A DNA stretch of 9,426 nucleotides from positions 1 to 9,426 of the forward strand of contig CAZPEM010000126.1 of NCBI GenBank assembly GCA_964585575.1. The letters run 5' to 3'. The notes below the pieces were generated by a model. That model was not told where the DNA came from and searched no databases. It saw nothing but the letters and a program-made list of their open reading frames with translations. How positions within the stretch are numbered: the first letter of the stretch is position 1; each line of letters begins with the position of its first letter. Source of the stretch: UBA4655 sp964585575 (GTDB lineage: Bacteria; Planctomycetota; Planctomycetia; Pirellulales; UBA1268). This document shows, in pieces, positions 6,056 through 9,426 of the stretch. The position numbers and the translations under genes were made by a program.

Positions 6056-7728
6056 AGATCCAGGATTTCCTCGAGCACCACGGCATCGCCGGCAACCCGT
6101 TCGCGGAAGAGGACGCTCAGAACGACAGCGTCTTCAAACGAACCTGCCTGGAGACGACCTTTCATCCGTCGTGGGACAAGATCTACGGCGATCCAGACGA
6201 CCCGAGCACGTCGATCGTGTTCGGAGAAAAGGGGTCTGGAAAGACCGCGTTGAAGCTGCAGATGGTGCGGCAGTTCGACCGTCACAATAACTCATGTCCG
6301 CGTGCGGGATCCGCACGCGGACATGATGGCCCTGCNNNNNNNNNNNNNNNNNNNNNNNNNNNNNNNNNNNNNNNNNNNNNNNNNNNNNNNNNNNNNNNNN
6401 NNNNNNNNNNNNNNNNNNNNNNNNNNNNNNNNNNNCGCGGACATGATGGCCCTGCGCGTGCTGGCTCCGCACTCGGGAATGATGGCCCTGCGCGTGCGAA
6501 CGGTGCCGGCGGTGAGAAGGTGTTCGTGGTCCTCTACGACGACTTCAACCCGTTCCTCGATCGGTTCGTCAGCCGGGTCGGCCCGAACCGTGCGGTGGAA
6601 AAGGTGCTCTCGCAATGGAAGCTCTGGGACCACATCGACGCGATCCTGTCGCTCGCGGTGACGCAGCTGGTCTCGCAGTTGATCGATCCTGGAAGAAACG
6701 AGCCGGTCCGCCTCACGCCGCCGCAGGCCCGAGATCTCGCGATCCTCGCGGCCTGCTACGACCAGTCGATGGCCGAAACGTTCCCGGACCGTTTCGCCCG
6801 CCTGCGTCGCCGGGTCGGCTACCACCGGCCGATCGCGGTCGCCCCGTTCCTGCTCGGCCTCGCGGCCACGGCGGCTCTCGTGGCGGCGGTCGGCTTCGGG
6901 GCGTGGAAGGGTTCGCTCGCGTGGGCCGGAAGCTGGTGGCCTTGGCTGCTCGTCGCGGCGGCCTGGGGGCCCTGGCTGCTGAAGCGGGCGAGGAGCTTGT
7001 GGACCGCGACGCGAATCGTGCGGAGCATGCGGACCGGCAACCGCACGGTGGGGCAGCTCACCCGCGCGATCGCCCGCATGCCGGAGGTCGACCTCGCCGG
7101 CCAGCCGCTGCCGGCGATGGCCCGCAGCGACGACCGCTACGAGCTGCTCGCGAAGCTTCAGGGGGTGCTCAAGGCCCTCGGCTACGGCGGCATGGTCGTG
7201 ATCGTAGACCGGCTCGACGAGCCACACCTCATCAACGGCTCGGCCGAGCGGATGCGGCAGGTGATCTGGCCGATCTTCGACAACAAGTTTCTCAAGTCGC
7301 CCGGACTGGGATTCAAGCTGCTCCTTCCGATCGAGCTCTATCGGTTCATCGAACGGGAGGACGAGCAGTTCAACCAACGGGCGCGGCTCGACAAGCAGAA
7401 CCTCGTGCCGTCGCTGGAATGGTCCGGAGAAACGCTCTACGACATCGCATCGACGCGGGTGAAGTCGGCAAGCGTCGGCAACCCACCCGCGACGCTCGCC
7501 GACCTGTTCGCCCCCGAGATCGACCAGCGCAGGCTCATCGACGGACTGCGAAGCCTGCGGGTGCCGCGGCAGCTGTTCAAGTTTCTCTACCGGCTGCTCG
7601 TCGCCCACTGCCACGCGCACACCAACGAGCAGCCCGTCTACCGGATACCGCTCGAGCGGTTCGACACGGTCCTCGCCGTCTTCCGGCGGGACCAGGATGC
7701 GTTCGATCGCGGGCTCGCACCGCGGTGA
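6052..7728 (+). CDS. Membrane-inserted P-loop NTPase with KAP-like architecture, carrying an internal repeat and assembly gap
   Basis: Starts at GTG 6052, overlapping the previous stop (GTGA) with no Shine-Dalgarno site, so it is probably coupled. It begins MKIQDFLEHHGIAGNPFAEE. Walker A is GEKGSGKT at 58-65. Walker B is MVVIVDRLDE, with Asp386 and the Asp/Glu pair at 389-390 (numbers count the N run as 33 residues). Two hydrophobic segments lie between them: 261-285 (IAVAPFLLGLAATAALVAAV) and 294-311 (SWWPWLLVAAAWGPWLL). Membrane helices inserted between Walker A and B, and a DxLD(E/R) Walker B, are the known plan of KAP NTPases, so the ATPase core would face the cytosol. I assign the superfamily with confidence and the KAP family as likely. 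At 83-94, between the Walker A helix and the strand VFVVLYDDFNP, there is a Gly/Ala/Arg-rich repeat interrupted by 100 N; the frame is open on both sides. Length is 558 residues as written, 518 if the gap edges overlap. Substrate and role are unknown. Confidence 0.8.
   Translation: MKIQDFLEHHGIAGNPFAEEDAQNDSVFKRTCLETTFHPSWDKIYGDPDDPSTSIVFGEKGSGKTALKLQMVRQFDRHNNSCPRAGSARGHDGPXXXXXXXXXXXXXXXXXXXXXXXXXXXXXXXXXXRGHDGPARAGSALGNDGPARANGAGGEKVFVVLYDDFNPFLDRFVSRVGPNRAVEKVLSQWKLWDHIDAILSLAVTQLVSQLIDPGRNEPVRLTPPQARDLAILAACYDQSMAETFPDRFARLRRRVGYHRPIAVAPFLLGLAATAALVAAVGFGAWKGSLAWAGSWWPWLLVAAAWGPWLLKRARSLWTATRIVRSMRTGNRTVGQLTRAIARMPEVDLAGQPLPAMARSDDRYELLAKLQGVLKALGYGGMVVIVDRLDEPHLINGSAERMRQVIWPIFDNKFLKSPGLGFKLLLPIELYRFIEREDEQFNQRARLDKQNLVPSLEWSGETLYDIASTRVKSASVGNPPATLADLFAPEIDQRRLIDGLRSLRVPRQLFKFLYRLLVAHCHAHTNEQPVYRIPLERFDTVLAVFRRDQDAFDRGLAPR
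6292..6326. repeat. Perfect hairpin: 16-bp stem, 3-base loop, inside the NTPase gene
   Basis: TCATGTCCGCGTGCGG (6292-6307), loop GAT (6308-6310), CCGCACGCGGACATGA (6311-6326). All 16 pairs are perfect and 11 are G-C. The hairpin is coding and covers the first repeat unit of the insertion. A stem this strong can stall polymerases, which may explain why the assembly breaks ten bases later. No T-tract follows, so it does not look like a terminator. Confidence 0.92.
6298..6513 (+). repeat. 36-bp in-frame repeat (12-residue unit) interrupted by a 100-N gap
   Basis: Unit 1, 6298-6333, codes PRAGSARGHDGP. After the N run, 6436-6453 codes the last half of an identical unit (RGHDGP). Unit 6454-6489 codes ARAGSALGNDGP, and 6490-6513 codes a worn start, ARANGAGG. 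The 20-base string CGCGGACATGATGGCCCTGC occurs on both sides of the gap (6316-6335 and 6436-6455). Copy number is therefore at least two and may be more. Confidence 0.85.
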
Positions 7729-7750
7729 GGTCCGCACACGGAGGGTGACC

Positions 7751-9426
7751 ATGTCATTCCAGCCTCCTCCCCCACCGCGAAGGCCGCCCGGAGGATCGCC
7801 GGACCAGCCGCAGCCCCGTCCGTCGCAGCCGACGTTTCGACCGCCGCCGGGACGCGTGTCGCTGCCGGCACCGCCGGTTGCCGTTCCGGGGCCGGGGCCA
7901 CTTTCCGCCTCGCCGCACCATTCTCCGTCGCAGATCGTCTTTACCGGAGAAACCCTCGCGCCGCGGCGGGTCGTCGCGGCCGGCGGGCCACCGGGAGCGC
8001 GACCGGACGCGACGATCACGTCGCCGGGGGACTGGTTTCGCGAGAAGCTGCGGGAGCAGATCGAACGCAGCCCGCCGCTGACGGTGAGCCTCATCCTCCA
8101 CATCGTCGTGATCCTCGCGCTCGCGCTGTTCATCATCCACCAGCCGGTCTCCGACGAGCCCATCATCGAACTGTCCTTCGCGACCTTCACGGAGAACGTG
8201 CGGGAGGAGAAGGGGGTGGAGATCAAGCCATCTCCCGAGCCGGTGGAGGAGCCGGAGCCGGTGGAAGTGGAATCGGAGAAGCCTCCGGTCGTGGAGGCCG
8301 CGGCGGCGCCCCCGGAGGCCCGGGAGGAGCCCGTCGAGACCGTCGGACCGGCCACGTCCCAGGTCGCGGCGCCCGCGATCGGCACGCTGCTCGACGGACG
8401 CGAGGAGGGCCGCCGCGAGGCGCTCGTCAAGGCGTTCGGCGGCAGCAGCGAGACCGAGGCAGCGGTCGCGAGGGCGCTTGCGTGGCTCGCGAAGCAGCAG
8501 GACAAGAAGACCGGCCTCTGGAGCCTCAAGGGCCCCTATTCCGACGGCAGTTCTTACGAGAACCACGTCGCCGCCACGGCGATGGCCCTGCTCGCCTTCC
8601 AGGGAGCGGGCAACACGACGATCGCAGGAACGCACCGCGCGACCGTCGAACGGGGATGGAAGGCCTTGCTCGCGGCGCAGCAGCCCGACGGCCGCTTCGA
8701 GGCAGGGACGATGCCCTCGCGGCAGGGTCTCTACTCCCACGGCCAGGCGACGGTCGCGCTCTGCGAACTCTACGGCATGACGCAGGCGAAGCAGTACTCC
8801 GAGCCGGCCCAGCGGGCGGTCGCCTACTGCGTCGCCTCGCAGGGCCCGGGCGGCGGATGGAGGTACGAGCCGGGCCAGGACGGCGACATGTCGGTGACGG
8901 GCTGGTTCATGATGGCGCTGAAGAGCGCCGAGATGGCCTACGTGCCGGTGCCTCCGGCCACGCTCGAGGGGCTGGTGCGGTTCGTCGATCGGGTGGCGGT
9001 CGACAATGGGGCACGCTACGGCTACCGGTCGGAGAAACCCGAGAACCCCGCGGCTCCGGTCACGGACGCCGTGTCGGCCGAGGGACTCCTCTGCCGACAG
9101 TATTCCGGGTGGAAGCGTGACGACCCGAGGCTCGTCTCCGGCGTCGAGTCGCTGCTCGACGGAAGTCAGGTCGACTTCACGGAACAGACCAACGCCTACG
9201 CGTGGTACTACATCACCCAGGTCACCCACAACCTTGGAGGCACCGCGTGGGACCGTTGGAACGGCCGGATGAAGGAAGCCCTGCCGGCGGCGCAGAGAAA
9301 GAGCGGACGCGACTCGGGCTCGTGGGACCCGACCCGCGACCGATGGGGCGGCTTCGGTGGGCGGCTCTACATGACCTGCTTCTGCACGTACATGCTCGAG
9401 GTCTACTACCGGCACCTTCCGCTCTA
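7751..9426 (+). CDS. TonB-like anchored protein with squalene-cyclase/prenyltransferase-type repeats (3' end outside window)
   Basis: The frame is open from ATG 7751 to the right edge: 558 complete codons and no stop. GGAGGG at 7740-7745 is a strong Shine-Dalgarno site. In order: a Pro-rich cytosolic part (1-105, starting MSFQPPPPPRRPPGG), one membrane helix at 110-129 (LTVSLILHIVVILALALFII), a Glu/Pro/Val-rich spacer at about 150-205 (EPVEEPEPVEVESEKPP) as in TonB-type proteins, and from about 230 an alpha-toroid repeat domain facing outside the cytosol. QW-type repeats are AKQQDKKTGLWSL, AAQQPDGRFEAG and ASQGPGGGWRYEPGQDGDMS, followed by GWFMMALKSAEMAYVP. The DxDD acid motif of squalene-hopene cyclase is not seen, so a hopanoid cyclase is unlikely; non-enzymatic or unknown binding is more probable. 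It follows the NTPase by 22 bp and is likely co-transcribed. In other planctomycetes such proteins are often near ExbB/ExbD-type genes, which would lie to the right. Confidence 0.85.
   Translation, partial: MSFQPPPPPRRPPGGSPDQPQPRPSQPTFRPPPGRVSLPAPPVAVPGPGPLSASPHHSPSQIVFTGETLAPRRVVAAGGPPGARPDATITSPGDWFREKLREQIERSPPLTVSLILHIVVILALALFIIHQPVSDEPIIELSFATFTENVREEKGVEIKPSPEPVEEPEPVEVESEKPPVVEAAAAPPEAREEPVETVGPATSQVAAPAIGTLLDGREEGRREALVKAFGGSSETEAAVARALAWLAKQQDKKTGLWSLKGPYSDGSSYENHVAATAMALLAFQGAGNTTIAGTHRATVERGWKALLAAQQPDGRFEAGTMPSRQGLYSHGQATVALCELYGMTQAKQYSEPAQRAVAYCVASQGPGGGWRYEPGQDGDMSVTGWFMMALKSAEMAYVPVPPATLEGLVRFVDRVAVDNGARYGYRSEKPENPAAPVTDAVSAEGLLCRQYSGWKRDDPRLVSGVESLLDGSQVDFTEQTNAYAWYYITQVTHNLGGTAWDRWNGRMKEALPAAQRKSGRDSGSWDPTRDRWGGFGGRLYMTCFCTYMLEVYYRHLPL

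Noticed and set aside
6292..6326. Rho-independent terminator
   Set aside because: The hairpin is strong but lies inside an open reading frame and is followed by GC-rich sequence without a T-tract.
6292..6491. CRISPR array
   Set aside because: The 36-bp units are contiguous with no unique spacers, they are coding and in frame, and no cas genes are present.
6052..7728. Phage-exclusion or other defence system based on similarity to PifA-type KAP NTPases
   Set aside because: There are no nuclease, methylase, toxin or mobile-element genes nearby, and the neighbours look like envelope proteins. The KAP likeness alone does not support a defence role.
6292..8529. Long minus-strand open frame across the NTPase and the next gene
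   Set aside because: It passes through the N run and two well-supported plus-strand genes, and its translation is low-complexity Arg/Gly/Ser without motifs.
7754..9415. Long open frame of 553 codons on the minus strand
   Set aside because: It is antisense to the squalene-cyclase-repeat gene, is rich in Arg, His and Gly, shows no domain, and has no ribosome site. Long antisense frames are expected in DNA of this GC content.

Overview
The window is high-GC bacterial DNA with Planctomycetes character, most likely from the Pirellulales side of the phylum. The evidence is gene content: a protein with an N-terminal CPNGH...CPTCG zinc ribbon, Pro-rich linker and C-terminal membrane helix; a TonB-like anchored squalene-cyclase-repeat protein; and a xylose-isomerase-like TIM-barrel protein with a PGETGVI...GFDGPVTPW ending. 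Several genes have no Shine-Dalgarno site, also common in that phylum. The assignment rests on recalled family features, not a search. Two runs of exactly 100 N (4899-4998 and 6336-6435) mark assembly gaps.

Layout. (1) 1-725, minus: the N-terminal 241 codons of ribosomal protein S1. (2) 923-1873, plus: an exported transglutaminase-like protein. (3) 1874-1939: a short convergent spacer holding a tRNA D-arm-like fragment. (4) 1940-2911, minus: a TIM-barrel sugar isomerase/epimerase-like protein. (5) 3035-3967, plus: undecaprenyl-diphosphatase UppP, divergent from gene 4 and with an inverted repeat in its leader. (6) 3823-4440, minus: a ClpP-like protein whose 3' end overlaps uppP tail to tail by 145 bp. 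(7) 4562 to the right edge, plus: a compact four-gene run made of a zinc-ribbon membrane protein, an exported small protein, a membrane-inserted P-loop NTPase and a TonB-like anchored squalene-cyclase-repeat protein cut by the window end.

The right-hand run looks like one transcription unit: the exported protein and the NTPase overlap by GTGA, and the NTPase and the last gene are 22 bp apart with a strong Shine-Dalgarno site. Every product appears membrane-bound or exported, so a joint role in the cell envelope is plausible but is inference only. The NTPase has two membrane helices between Walker A and Walker B, the arrangement known from KAP NTPases. Between its Walker A helix and the next predicted strand sits an in-frame 36-bp repeat containing a perfect 16-bp-stem hairpin, and one assembly gap falls inside it. 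The other gap falls in the Pro/Thr-rich linker of the zinc-ribbon protein. Both gaps are bordered by exact 18-20 bp direct repeats, and joining on those repeats restores an open frame in both genes.

The most unusual features are the hairpin repeat inside the NTPase and the envelope module around it. The left part is mostly ordinary housekeeping sequence.
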